Shown piece by piece: positions 34,840 to 43,438 of a stretch of DNA of 64,000 nucleotides. The stretch spans positions 1 to 64,000 of the forward strand of contig JAFTEQ010000056.1 in NCBI GenBank assembly GCA_017453565.1, written 5' to 3'. The notes below the pieces were generated by a model. It was not told where the DNA came from. It searched no databases and saw nothing but the letters and a program-made list of their open reading frames with translations. Position 1 is the first letter of the stretch; every line of letters starts with the position of its first letter. A program made the translations under genes and the position numbers. The stretch comes from Bacteroidales bacterium. Lineage in GTDB: Bacteria > Bacteroidota > Bacteroidia > Bacteroidales > UBA932.

Positions 34840-35790
34840 CTAGAAGTTACGTCCTTTGAGGTAGCGCTCCAGTTCTTCGAGCGACATGGGGAGTTTGCCC
34901 TTGTAGTTCTTCGCCCAGTCCATGAACATCTTGTTGATCTCGGGACTCCAGACGCTGTCCACCTGACCGGCGGTAAGCTTTCCGGAGTTCTGCATATCGG
35001 TAGCGAACTCGTCGGAAATGCCGGTGAACTCGGCGGTCAGCACGATGTGCTCCACGAGGTGGGCCGGGATGAAGAGGCAGGCGCCCCATTTGGCCAGGAC
35101 CACGTCGCCCGGGATGACGGTCACCTTACCGATACGGATGGGGATGTTGTAGTGCACGAGCAGGGTCTGACGCATGTAGGAGGGGTCGTAGCCCTTGGTC
35201 CAGGCGTTGAAGCCCTCGATCTTGCGCAGGCCTTCGATGTCACGGACGTGGCCGTAGGTGATGAGACCGTTGCCGGTGCGGTTGTAGACGCCGCGGCCCA
35301 GGTTGGAGCCTACCACGGTGCCGAGCCACTCTTTGTCGTAGGTGTCGGCCACATACACGTCGCCCTTCTGCAGGCTGTTGATTACCCAGGAAACCGTACG
35401 CTTCTGCTGCCAGTCACGGCCTTCCTTCTTGCCCTGCTCAATCACAGCGTCCTCAAGGTCGGGACGCATGGGCATGAACTGGGCGGTGACCACACGGCCG
35501 GCCATGCAGGCGTTGGGATCGTCGTGGACCAGCTGCCACTCACCTTCATACTGATTGAGATAGCCGAGTTTCATAAGTTCGGCCCAGGCATCCTCGATGG
35601 CCACCTTCTTGAGGCGCTCGATGAGGTTGTCGGAGACCTTCGGACGGCCGTCGGGGAAACGCTCGCCCTCCCAGTGGGCGGTGAGGCTCTTGATGTACTC
35701 GGGGGTACCGGCCGTGCTCTGGGCGCGAACGGTAAGGGTAGATGCGACCAGCACGGCGGCTGCGCAGGTAAGAATGGATTTGAAGTTCAT
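34840..35790 (-). CDS. RraA-family protein with signal peptide
   Basis: This 316-aa protein has an RraA/HMG-aldolase-type core: GDVYVADTYDKEWLGTVVG, then LGRGVYNRTGNGLITYGHVRD and VIPGDVVLAKWGACLFIPA. Catalytic members of the family are 4-hydroxy-4-methyl-2-oxoglutarate or related aldolases; others bind RNase E. It begins with a signal peptide (MNFKSILTCAAAVLVAST, cut after VRAQ), so it should act outside the cytoplasm, which is unusual for the family. It sits between GH105 and GH31 genes, so a role in handling a uronic-acid product is a guess. Confidence 0.85.
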   Translation of the reverse strand: MNFKSILTCAAAVLVASTLTVRAQSTAGTPEYIKSLTAHWEGERFPDGRPKVSDNLIERLKKVAIEDAWAELMKLGYLNQYEGEWQLVHDDPNACMAGRVVTAQFMPMRPDLEDAVIEQGKKEGRDWQQKRTVSWVINSLQKGDVYVADTYDKEWLGTVVGSNLGRGVYNRTGNGLITYGHVRDIEGLRKIEGFNAWTKGYDPSYMRQTLLVHYNIPIRIGKVTVIPGDVVLAKWGACLFIPAHLVEHIVLTAEFTGISDEFATDMQNSGKLTAGQVDSVWSPEINKMFMDWAKNYKGKLPMSLEELERYLKGRNF

Positions 35791-35811
35791 AATGGTAAAT
35801 AATTGATATTG

Positions 35812-36981
35812 TTATTTCTTTTCGGGTTTCTCATGACGGTCGCCCTCGTTGGCACTGCCCATGGGGGCAGCGAGTTCCACGGTCTCGATGCCCAGCCGCA
35901 AGCCCTGTGCCAGGGCAAGCAGGACCGGGCCAAAGGCATGGTCTTCGTTGAAGTAGTAGGGCATTGCCTTGTAGTCTTCCTTGGTTCCCTTGCCCGGATT
36001 GAGACAGCCCTTGCAGGTGTGCCCCACGCTGCCGTCTGGATCGATATAGCTCATCAGACCCTGCAGGCCCTTGACAAAAGCCTTACGGTACTTCTTCTGG
36101 GGCAAGATGCCACATTCGATCGCCGTTCCCAGACCGGCCAGGATGAAGGCCGATCCGGAGGTCTCCGGGTAGGAACTGAAGTCTGTAACTTCCTGGTGCC
36201 AGAGGCCGTTCTTGTCCTGGAACTTCACGAGGGACTTGAAGAAGGAAGCACAGAAGGCTTCCATCTCGGCCCGCTGCGGATGATTGGCCGGAAGGTCCCT
36301 CATCAGGCACATCAGTGCGCGGGCAACCCAACCCTGGCCGCGGCTCCAGCAGTCTTCCGAAATATGGGCGGGATCGCCCCAGCCACGGGCCTGATGCACC
36401 AGGCCGGTAGATTTGTCATAGAGGACGTCCTTTAGCACGTAGAGCGTAGTCTTCACGGCATAATCCACATGCCCGGGCTCTCCGGCAAGCAGACCGCCAT
36501 AGAGATTGGTGGGGGCGACGGTGGCCAGCATGTCCACAAAGATGCGGTTGTCCTTACGGTTGTGGATGGCGTTCATCACGCCGTCGCTCGAGCGGGGCTG
36601 GTTCTCCCACATATAGGCGTGGTTCGCCAGGACCTGGGGCTTGAGCACCTCACAACCGTGCCAGGCAAGCATATAGGCGCCAACGCCACCTGCCGGGGTA
36701 TGCAGGAAATTATTGCGGGCATACATGGGGTATTCCCCGCGTCCTATCGCGAGCAGCTGCTCCACGAGGCGGTCCAGAATGGCCTTGTCGCCAGAAGCCA
36801 GGGCATACTCGGCAACCCCGGAATTAAACACGCCGCCCCGGTAGTTTCCCTGGACAATATAGCGCTCGCCGCAGCCCTTCACGGCCTGGGCCGTTTCACG
36901 CACGCTCACCGTCACCTTAGTCCGGCTAAAAGCGGGAACCAGGGTCAGGAAGCAGAAGAAGCAAAGAACGAGACGCCGCAT
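35812..36981 (-). CDS. GH105-type unsaturated uronyl hydrolase, paralogue 2
   Basis: This 389-aa exported protein (signal MRRLVLCFFCFLTLVPAFS) has the alpha6/alpha6 barrel of GH105/GH88-like unsaturated rhamnogalacturonyl hydrolases. Visible motifs include LVHQARGWGDPAHISEDCWS, RGQGWVARALM and ETSGSAFILAGLGTAIE. These enzymes remove the 4,5-unsaturated uronic acid left by lyases. It is strongly similar along its whole length to the gene just upstream, from which it is separated by 3 nt, so the pair arose by tandem duplication. It lacks the lipobox Cys seen in the other copy. The C-terminus is lysine-rich. Confidence 0.88.
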   Translation of the reverse strand: MRRLVLCFFCFLTLVPAFSRTKVTVSVRETAQAVKGCGERYIVQGNYRGGVFNSGVAEYALASGDKAILDRLVEQLLAIGRGEYPMYARNNFLHTPAGGVGAYMLAWHGCEVLKPQVLANHAYMWENQPRSSDGVMNAIHNRKDNRIFVDMLATVAPTNLYGGLLAGEPGHVDYAVKTTLYVLKDVLYDKSTGLVHQARGWGDPAHISEDCWSRGQGWVARALMCLMRDLPANHPQRAEMEAFCASFFKSLVKFQDKNGLWHQEVTDFSSYPETSGSAFILAGLGTAIECGILPQKKYRKAFVKGLQGLMSYIDPDGSVGHTCKGCLNPGKGTKEDYKAMPYYFNEDHAFGPVLLALAQGLRLGIETVELAAPMGSANEGDRHEKPEKK

Positions 36982-36984
36982 ACG

Positions 36985-38151
36985 CTATTGTTTCTTGACG
37001 GGTTTCTCCACGCGGTCACCCTCGTTGGCATAGCCCAGCGGACCGCAGATTTCTACCGACTCTATACCCAGCCGCAGAGCCTGGGCAAGCGCAAACATCA
37101 CGGGGCCAAAGGAATGGTCTTCGTTGTAGTAGTAAGGCATGGCCTTGTAGTCTTCCTTGGTCCCCTCGCCCGGATTAAGGCAACCCTTGCAGGTGTGGCC
37201 CACGCTGCCGTCGGGATCGATATAACTCAGCATCCCCTGCAGGCCCTTCACAAAGGCCTTCCGGTACTTCTTGGCAGGCAGGATGCCTGTCTCAATGGCG
37301 GAGCCCAGGCCGCCCAGGATGAAGGCGGTGCCGGACACTTCGGGGTAAGAGCTGAGGTCGGTAATCTCCTGATGCCAGAGGCCCTTGCGGTCCTGGAACT
37401 TCACAAGGCTGGAGAAGAACGAAGCGCACAGGTCTTCCACCTCGGCGCGGCGCGGATGATCGGCGGGAAGGTCCTTCATGAGGCTCATCAGGGCCAGGGC
37501 GCCCCAGCCGTTGCCGCGGCTCCAGCAGTCCTCGGAGATGTGCTCCGGATCGCCATAGCCACGCGCCTGGTGGACCAGGCCCGTCGCATCGTCGTGCAGG
37601 ATGTCGTAGAGGTAGAGCGTCACGTCCACCGCATAGTCGATCTTCTCGCGGTCTCCTTCCAGCAGGCCGCCGTAGAGGTTGGCGGGCGTCACGGAGGCCA
37701 GCATGTCAATGAACACGCGGTTGTTCTTCTGATTGTGGATGGCGTTCATCACGTTGTCGGTAGAACGGGGCTGCTCGGCCCACATCCTCGCATAGTTCTC
37801 CAGCACCTGGGCACGGAGCGTATCGCAACCCTGGAAGGCAAGCAGATAGGCGCCAATGCCGCCGGCGTCAAAATTGATGAAGTTGTTGCGGGCATACATT
37901 TCCACCTCGCCGCGACCGTAGGCAAGCAGACGCTCCACCAGGTCGTTGAAGTAGAGGCTGTCGCCCGACGCCAGGGCATACTCGGCCATGCCGTAGTGGA
38001 GGATACTGCCCCGGTAGTCACCGGGATTGGCTACGGCAAGACCCCGCTCGGTCACGATGGCGGCAAGGTCACGTACCGACACGGTGGTTTTCTGTTTTCC
38101 GCAGGAGAGCAGCGCCAGAAGGCAGGCTGCAAGAATAAGAATGCGTTTCAT
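36985..38151 (-). CDS. GH105-type unsaturated uronyl hydrolase lipoprotein, paralogue 1
   Basis: This 388-aa lipoprotein (lipobox LLALLSCG, Cys at residue 17) is the first gene of the six-gene leftward operon. The barrel carries LVHQARGYGDPEHISEDCWS, RGNGWGALALM and EVSGTAFILGGLGSAIETG. It shares most of its sequence with the neighbouring GH105 gene; the most obvious differences are the N-terminal localisation signal and scattered substitutions. The two may act on the same product in different places. The promoter is at 38213-38183, overlapping the nuclease gene terminator. Confidence 0.88.
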   Translation of the reverse strand: MKRILILAACLLALLSCGKQKTTVSVRDLAAIVTERGLAVANPGDYRGSILHYGMAEYALASGDSLYFNDLVERLLAYGRGEVEMYARNNFINFDAGGIGAYLLAFQGCDTLRAQVLENYARMWAEQPRSTDNVMNAIHNQKNNRVFIDMLASVTPANLYGGLLEGDREKIDYAVDVTLYLYDILHDDATGLVHQARGYGDPEHISEDCWSRGNGWGALALMSLMKDLPADHPRRAEVEDLCASFFSSLVKFQDRKGLWHQEITDLSSYPEVSGTAFILGGLGSAIETGILPAKKYRKAFVKGLQGMLSYIDPDGSVGHTCKGCLNPGEGTKEDYKAMPYYYNEDHSFGPVMFALAQALRLGIESVEICGPLGYANEGDRVEKPVKKQ

Positions 38152-38182
38152 AACAGATTATGGTCGTTAGTGTGTAATTGTG

Positions 38183-38213
38183 CAAATATATAAAAAAAGA
38201 CACCGAAACACAA
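38183..38213 (-). promoter_or_regulatory. Promoter of the GH105 operon
   Basis: On the minus strand TATATTTG (38190-38183) has TTG starting at 38213 with the right spacing. The predicted leader is about 25-30 nt. The promoter overlaps the terminator of the upstream gene. Confidence 0.65.
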
Positions 38214-38224
38214 CCCGGTGTCTT
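38191..38224 (-). terminator. Intrinsic terminator of the PD-(D/E)XK nuclease gene
   Basis: On the minus strand AAGACACCG (38224-38216) pairs with CGGTGTCTT (38205-38197), followed by a T-run. It lies about 50 bp after the stop at 38272 and its T-run adjoins the -7 box of the next promoter. Confidence 0.85.
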
Positions 38225-38271
38225 AACTCGGTAGAAGATGTGTTAGATTTTGGCTACGGAGAGGCCCTCTT

Positions 38272-39114
38272 TCACAGGGCGGCAATCTCTTCCATCGAAA
38301 GACCAGTAGCCGTCGCTATGCTCTCGATGGGCAGGTTCATTTCCTTGAGATTTCTTGCGATGTCGATGCTGCGATTTCGTTCGCCTTCCTCCCGGGCGTA
38401 AGCGATTTGGTTTCGGATATCTCTTTCGGTGGTCATATCGTTTTCGTATCTGATTTGTTCTTCCGGCGTAAAGGTAGCAATATCCGCCGACTCAAACAAG
38501 AGCCGGAAGATTTCGGCCTCGAGACCCTCGGGTTTCCGCTCCAGGCGGGCCAGATTGTGCAGCGCCCAGCAGAAGTTTTCCAGCACGCTGCCATCAGGCC
38601 GGGGGTCTTCTCCTGCGTTGGGTAGTTCCAGAAAGATGTAGTGAAGACGGTCGGTCATCGGCTTGCCTCCCTCGTCACGTAGGCTGTAGCGATAGACCAC
38701 CTGCGGCCCCTCGTGCAGGGAAAAATCCATCAGGCCGATAAAATAGACGGCTGGAAAACTGTAGTCCGTCGCCCCCTTTTTCATCTGCTCCTGGATGGCG
38801 AAGGTGGAATAGAACACGGCCCGCTCATAGAAGGCCGCCTGACGGGCGAGCTGGAGTTCCACGATGAAGCGGGTCCCGTCGGCATCGGTACATTCCACAT
38901 CCACCCGAATATCCTTCTGCCCGGGCCAGGGGTTGGGATGCTCCTGCGGGGCGTAGGTGAGGGACTGGATGTCCCGTTCGGGGATGAGTTCGCGCAGGAA
39001 CAGAAGCAGGAGCCTCTTTCGGGATTCGGTGCCGAAGGCGCGTTTGAACCAGTAATCGAGGAGGAGGTTGGCGTAGCGGCCCGCGAAGGGCCTGAAGTCG
39101 GTTTCGTTTGTCAT
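38272..39114 (-). CDS. PD-(D/E)XK nuclease family transposase (Rpn-type)
   Basis: This 280-aa protein belongs to the PDDEXK_2 group (PF12784), related to the Rpn recombination-promoting nucleases. It opens with GRYANLLLDYWFKRAFG, and the metal-binding core is Asp72 (RVDVEC) with Glu86-x-Gln88 (FIVELQ). VYFIGLMDFSLHEG and the Arg/Glu-rich tail with NLKEMNLPIESIATATGL are typical. Members can be transposase-like or cut DNA in recombination; activity here is inferred. A 46-nt remnant of a second copy is at 57189-57234. A 112-bp palindromic element lies 163 bp upstream, as it does upstream of the remnant. Confidence 0.9.
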   Translation of the reverse strand: MTNETDFRPFAGRYANLLLDYWFKRAFGTESRKRLLLLFLRELIPERDIQSLTYAPQEHPNPWPGQKDIRVDVECTDADGTRFIVELQLARQAAFYERAVFYSTFAIQEQMKKGATDYSFPAVYFIGLMDFSLHEGPQVVYRYSLRDEGGKPMTDRLHYIFLELPNAGEDPRPDGSVLENFCWALHNLARLERKPEGLEAEIFRLLFESADIATFTPEEQIRYENDMTTERDIRNQIAYAREEGERNRSIDIARNLKEMNLPIESIATATGLSMEEIAAL

Positions 39115-39123
39115 AGCAAGTAT

Positions 39124-39144
39124 AGTTTAAGCGAGCGCTAAACT
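39124..39144. promoter_or_regulatory. Dyad overlapping the nuclease gene promoter region
   Basis: AGTTTAAGCG and GCGCTAAACT form a 21-bp imperfect dyad 9 nt before the ATG at 39114. The minus strand also has TATACTTG next to the start codon. It is a candidate operator, for instance for autoregulation; no regulator is known. Confidence 0.45.
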
Positions 39145-39154
39145 ACACCGTTCG

Positions 39155-39267
39155 ATCCAATGAAACAAGAAACCGAAAGAAACATATCGGAGTTATTTCT
39201 GTTTTCGACGGTAAGCAATTATTTCTTTCAAGAAAGATTTATTTGTGCATCTATGTTGTCATTGGAT
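39155..39267. repeat. AT-rich segment bounded by a 9-bp inverted repeat
   Basis: ATCCAATGA (39155-39163) and TCATTGGAT (39259-39267) bound 113 bp that are much more AT-rich than the surroundings and contain no ORF. The segment fills the space between the nuclease gene and the 112-bp palindromic element. Together with the dyad it makes up the whole gap from 39115 to 39277. Confidence 0.5.
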
Positions 39268-39277
39268 GCAATAATCT

Positions 39278-39389
39278 GGCGGCGCCGGCCTTCCGTTAGG
39301 GGCGACTCTCACCCGCAGCAGACAAGTTCCCGCGCAGCGGGGACGCGGGATGCGAGAATGGAAGGAACCCCGGTGGAAGGCCGGGCCGC
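39278..39389 (-). repeat. 112-bp palindromic element, copy 1
   Basis: The segment is the same as 57521-57632 at about 110 of 112 positions. Its ends are imperfect inverted repeats (GGCGGCGCCGGCCTTCC against GGAAGGCCGGGCCGC) and it holds an inner TCCCGCG/CGCGGGA stem, so it can fold as one long branched hairpin. It lies 16 bp after the metG stop codon and 163 bp upstream of the nuclease start. Strand is given to match the nuclease gene. Confidence 0.85.
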
Positions 39390-39405
39390 CGAACTGGGCG
39401 GGAAG

Positions 39406-41463
39406 CTACCCGATCTGTGCCCCGTTGGCGAGGACCTCCTGCGGGGTGATGAAGCGCATGCTGCCGTCGCCCTGCTTGGCCATCAGGATCATACCCTGCG
39501 ACACGATGCCGCGGATGGTGCGGGGCGCCAGGTTGGCGAGGATGCAGATCTGCTTGCCCAGCATCTGCTCGGGCGAGTAATACTCGGCAATCCCCGAGAC
39601 GATGGTGCGCCGGTCGATTCCGGTATCGATGGTGAGTTTAAGCAACTTGTCGGTCTTGGGCACACGTTCCGCCTCCAGCACGGTGGCGGTACGGATGTCC
39701 ATGGCATCGAACTGCTCAAAACTGATCTCCGGCTTCTGGGGTGCTACCTGGCGGGCCTGCTCCGCAGCCGCTTCGGCCTCCTTCTCCGCACGGATGCGGG
39801 CCAGACGGTCGAGCTGCGCCTGGATGGCGTCGTCCTCGATCTTGGCGAAGAGCAGCTCGGGTTCGCCCAGCTGATGCCCCTCAGGCAGAATCTCAGCGGA
39901 CCCCAGGGCGTCCCAATTCAGTTCCACATCCAGCATCTTCCGGAGCTTCGCCGCCGCAAAGGGCGTGAAGGGCTCGAAAGCGAGAGCGAGGTCTGCGCAG
40001 AGCTGCAGGCAGACATTGAGGATGGTGCCGGTGCGCGCCAGATCCTCTTTGGCCACCTTCCAGGGCTCGCTGTCGGAGATGTATTTGTTGCCCAGGCGGG
40101 CGATGGACATGGCATCGCGCTGCGCCTCCCGGAACTTGTATTCTTCGATATTGCGCGCAAGCGAAGCGGCGAGGGCCGGCACCTCCGCAAGGGTTTCCCG
40201 ATCGGAATCCAGCAGCGTGCCAGGCGCAGGGACCCTGCCCCCGAAATACTTGTGGGTGAGCACAAGGGCCCGATTCACGAAGTTCCCGAAGATGGCCACA
40301 AGCTCGGAATTGTTGCGCGTCTGGAAATCTTTCCAAGAGAAGTCGTTGTCCTGCGTCTGCGGGGCGTTGGCCGTGAGCACGTAACGCATCACGTCCTCCT
40401 TGCCCGGAAAATCGTGCAGGTATTCATGCGCCCAGACCGCCCAGCCGCGCGAAGTGGAGATCTTATCGCCTTCCAGGTTCAGGAATTCGTTGGCTGGCAC
40501 GTTCTCGGGCAGGATGTAACCGTCACCGTAGGCTTTGAGCATGGCCGGGAACACGATGCAGTGGAACACGATGTTGTCCTTGCCGATGAAATGCACCAGC
40601 TTGGTATCGGGCGACTTCCACCACTTTTCCCAGCTGTCGGGCAGGAGCTCCTGCGTATTGGAGATGTAACCGATGGGCGCGTCGAACCAGACGTAAAGGA
40701 CCTTTCCCTCCGCTCCCTCGACGGGAACGGGAACGCCCCAGTCGAGGTCGCGCGTGACAGCACGGGGCTGGAGGCCTCCGTCGAGCCAGCTCTTCACCCG
40801 GCCGTAGACATTGGGCCGCCACTCCTTATGCCCTTCCAGGATCCATTCCCGGAGCCAGGGCTCGTAGTCCTGCAGGGGCAGATACCAGTGCGTGGTCTTC
40901 TTCTTCACCGGCTGTGCTCCGCTCAGTTTGCTGCGCGGGTCGATGAGTTCCTCGGGGCTGAGCGTGCTGCCGCATTTCTCGCATTGGTCGCCATAGGCTG
41001 CGGGATTGCCGCATTTGGGACAGGTGCCCACGATATAGCGGTCGGCAAGGAAGGTCTTCGCCTCGGGGTCGTAGTACTGCTCACTTTCCCGGGTAACGAA
41101 CTTCCCCTCGTCGTAGAGTTTACGGAAGAAAGCCGAGGCATTGCGGCGATGCACCTCCGAACTGGTGCGTCCGTAGATGTCGAAGTGGATGCCGAGGGCC
41201 TCGAAACTGTCTTTTATGAGGGCATGGTACTTGTCCACGATATCCTGCGGACTGCATCCCTGCTGACGGGCCTTGATGGTGATGGGCACACCGTGCTCGT
41301 CGCTGCCGCAGACGTAAAGCACATCTTCCCCCCGCAGGCGCAGGTAGCGCACATAGATGTCGGCCGGCACATACACCCCGGCGAGATGCCCGATGTGCAC
41401 CGGCCCGTTGGCATAGGGAAGGGCACAGGTAACAAGCGTCCGTTTGAATCTCTTATCTGTCAT
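39406..41463 (-). CDS. metG: Methionyl-tRNA synthetase
   Basis: This 685-aa class I synthetase charges tRNA-Met. The HIGH motif is at residues 23-26, the zinc knuckle is CPKCGNP with QCEKCGS, and the KMSKS-type motif is DKISTSRG. The C-terminal tRNA-binding OB fold is present ([20 protein letters not shown], then [11 protein letters not shown]). The start at 41463 is the ATG that gives [20 protein letters not shown] and overlaps the dnaG stop by 11 nt; codons further upstream lie inside dnaG. It is the last gene of the yigZ-metG operon. The palindromic element follows 16 bp after the stop. Confidence 0.97.
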   Translation of the reverse strand: MTDKRFKRTLVTCALPYANGPVHIGHLAGVYVPADIYVRYLRLRGEDVLYVCGSDEHGVPITIKARQQGCSPQDIVDKYHALIKDSFEALGIHFDIYGRTSSEVHRRNASAFFRKLYDEGKFVTRESEQYYDPEAKTFLADRYIVGTCPKCGNPAAYGDQCEKCGSTLSPEELIDPRSKLSGAQPVKKKTTHWYLPLQDYEPWLREWILEGHKEWRPNVYGRVKSWLDGGLQPRAVTRDLDWGVPVPVEGAEGKVLYVWFDAPIGYISNTQELLPDSWEKWWKSPDTKLVHFIGKDNIVFHCIVFPAMLKAYGDGYILPENVPANEFLNLEGDKISTSRGWAVWAHEYLHDFPGKEDVMRYVLTANAPQTQDNDFSWKDFQTRNNSELVAIFGNFVNRALVLTHKYFGGRVPAPGTLLDSDRETLAEVPALAASLARNIEEYKFREAQRDAMSIARLGNKYISDSEPWKVAKEDLARTGTILNVCLQLCADLALAFEPFTPFAAAKLRKMLDVELNWDALGSAEILPEGHQLGEPELLFAKIEDDAIQAQLDRLARIRAEKEAEAAAEQARQVAPQKPEISFEQFDAMDIRTATVLEAERVPKTDKLLKLTIDTGIDRRTIVSGIAEYYSPEQMLGKQICILANLAPRTIRGIVSQGMILMAKQGDGSMRFITPQEVLANGAQIG

Positions 41464-43438
41464 TCCTGAGTTTTTTGTATTTTTCCTGTAATTGTTTCTT
41501 GATTCTCTGAAGACGCAACAGCTTGGGGAGCTGCTCGTCGTCGTTCCCCTGCCCCAGCGTCCGCCGGACTGCATTCTCCATATCGACGATACGCCGCATC
41601 TGATAGGCGTACACCATTTCCGGGAGCCGGATGGCCAGCCACGACGCCGTCGTGGGCATCGATGCGATCAGGCTCTTGATGGAAAGCACATAGGGATCGG
41701 CCGCAAGCGAAGCACTGACATCGGCCACCGTACGGTCGGCTCCGTCAAGCAAACTGCGCACGATGCGGTCCTGGCTCATCTGGGAGTCGGCATCGTAAAG
41801 GGCCATGAAGGCATCGTAGGTAGCCCGGTAAACACTGTTGGCGAAGTGTTCGCCGCCGCCTTCCACCGCATCGCGGATGAAATCGGCCACCGTCACGGAC
41901 GAACCGTCTTCCGAACGGAAAGGAGAGTCGCTCTCGAACTCCAGGGGACTCGTTCCGTGCTGGAGCAGGGTCTGCAGCAATTCCTTCTCGCTGGGCGCCA
42001 GGGTCCGGTTTTCAATGGGGAAGGCTTCCGCCGGAGCGGGCGCCTCTGGCGGCACCGAATCCGGCTCGGGCCCCTCAGGCGATTCCTGCCGGCGGCGGCG
42101 CAACTCGGCGCGGCGCTCTTCGTCGCGGGCGTCGGAGAGGATTTTCCCCCGCGTGCGGTTCACCCGTTCCTGCAGGATGGATTCTTCTATCTCAAAGCGA
42201 CGGGCACAGCTGCGCACGTAGACCGAACGCTTCACCGCATCGGGAATCTGGGCGATGGTATCGGCGATGTCGTTGATGAGCGTGGCGCGCTTGAGCGGGT
42301 CGCCGGCCGCCTCGGAGAGAAGCAGGTCGGTCTTGAACTCAATGAAATCGCGTTCCCCGTCGCGGATATAGCTTTCCACCTCCTCGCGGGTATGTTTGCG
42401 GGCGTAGGAATCGGGATCCTCCCCCTCGGGCAGGAGGACGATCTTTACGTTCAGCCCTTCCGCGAGCACCAGGTCTATCCCGCGCAGCGCGGCGTGGATA
42501 CCGGCCGGGTCACCGTCGTACATGATGGTGACATTCTCGGAGAACTTGCGCATGAGCCGCACCTGCTCCACGGTGAGGGAGGTCCCGCAGCTGGCCACCA
42601 CGTTGGTGAGCCCCAGCTGATGGAGGGTGACCATGTCCACGTTGCCCTCCACGAGGATGCACTTGTCCTGACGGGCGATCTCCGATTTGGCGAAGTAGAG
42701 GCCGTAGAGATTGCGGCCCTTGATGTAGATTTCGGTTTCGGGCGAGTTGACGTACTTGGCCGGGTTGTCGGAACGCAGGGTGCGGCCGCTGAACGCGATG
42801 ACGCGCCCGCTCACCGAATGGATGGGGAACATCGCGCGCTCGTGGAACTTGTCGGCGAGCGTCCCGTCCTCACGCTGCACGCAAAGGCCGGCGGCGAGCA
42901 GATATTCGTCCTTGTAACCGGCAGCCCGGGCCGCATCGAGCAGGGCCGTCCGGCCCGACGGGGCCCAGCCCAGCGAGAAATGCTCGATGGTAGCGTCTTC
43001 CAGGCCGCGCGAACGGAAGTACTGGTAGCCAACCGAATGGCCTTCCCCCGCCTTGAGGGACTCGGAAAAGAACTTGCAGGCAAACTCCGACACGAGCAGG
43101 AGGCTCTCATGGCGCTGACGCCGCTCGATCTCCTCGGCCGTCTGCTGTTCCTCCACGATCTCTATATGGTATCTGGCGGCCAGATAGCGCAGCGCCTCCA
43201 CGTAACCCGCGTGTTCGTGCTCCATCACGAAACCCACGGCACTGCCCGACTTGCCGCAACCGAAACACTTGTAGATTCCCTTTGCGGGCGAGACGTAGAA
43301 CGAAGGCGTCTTTTCGTTGTGGAAGGGACAGCAGGCCACATAGTTGGCTCCGCGGCGCTTCAGCGTCACGAAATCGCCCACCACCTCTTCGATGCGTGCG
43401 GTGTCGAGGATCTGGTCTACTGTCTCCTGCGGAATCAT
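41453..43438 (-). CDS. dnaG: DNA primase
   Basis: This 661-aa primase makes RNA primers for replication. The CHC2 zinc site is seen as [12 protein letters not shown] and CFGCGKSG near residues 36-63. The TOPRIM domain has [16 protein letters not shown] and the metal-binding YDGDPAG. The C-terminal helicase-binding region is present, ending in a Lys/Arg-rich tail. The ATG overlaps the recQ stop (ATGA), so the primase is translated with a helicase, and its stop overlaps metG by 11 nt. Confidence 0.96.
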   Translation of the reverse strand: MIPQETVDQILDTARIEEVVGDFVTLKRRGANYVACCPFHNEKTPSFYVSPAKGIYKCFGCGKSGSAVGFVMEHEHAGYVEALRYLAARYHIEIVEEQQTAEEIERRQRHESLLLVSEFACKFFSESLKAGEGHSVGYQYFRSRGLEDATIEHFSLGWAPSGRTALLDAARAAGYKDEYLLAAGLCVQREDGTLADKFHERAMFPIHSVSGRVIAFSGRTLRSDNPAKYVNSPETEIYIKGRNLYGLYFAKSEIARQDKCILVEGNVDMVTLHQLGLTNVVASCGTSLTVEQVRLMRKFSENVTIMYDGDPAGIHAALRGIDLVLAEGLNVKIVLLPEGEDPDSYARKHTREEVESYIRDGERDFIEFKTDLLLSEAAGDPLKRATLINDIADTIAQIPDAVKRSVYVRSCARRFEIEESILQERVNRTRGKILSDARDEERRAELRRRRQESPEGPEPDSVPPEAPAPAEAFPIENRTLAPSEKELLQTLLQHGTSPLEFESDSPFRSEDGSSVTVADFIRDAVEGGGEHFANSVYRATYDAFMALYDADSQMSQDRIVRSLLDGADRTVADVSASLAADPYVLSIKSLIASMPTTASWLAIRLPEMVYAYQMRRIVDMENAVRRTLGQGNDDEQLPKLLRLQRIKKQLQEKYKKLRNDR

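Noticed and set aside
39278..39389. The palindromic element as simply the metG terminator
   Set aside because: It lacks a T-run and is far longer and more complex than the intrinsic terminators seen here; the second copy lies beyond an already complete terminator. A secondary effect on metG 3' ends remains possible.
39160..41469. A 769-codon open frame antisense to metG
   Set aside because: It mirrors metG codon structure in a GC-rich genome, has low-complexity His/Gly/Val-rich sequence and no known domain. Similar long antisense frames cover dnaG, recQ, GH31 and rpoC and were rejected for the same reason.
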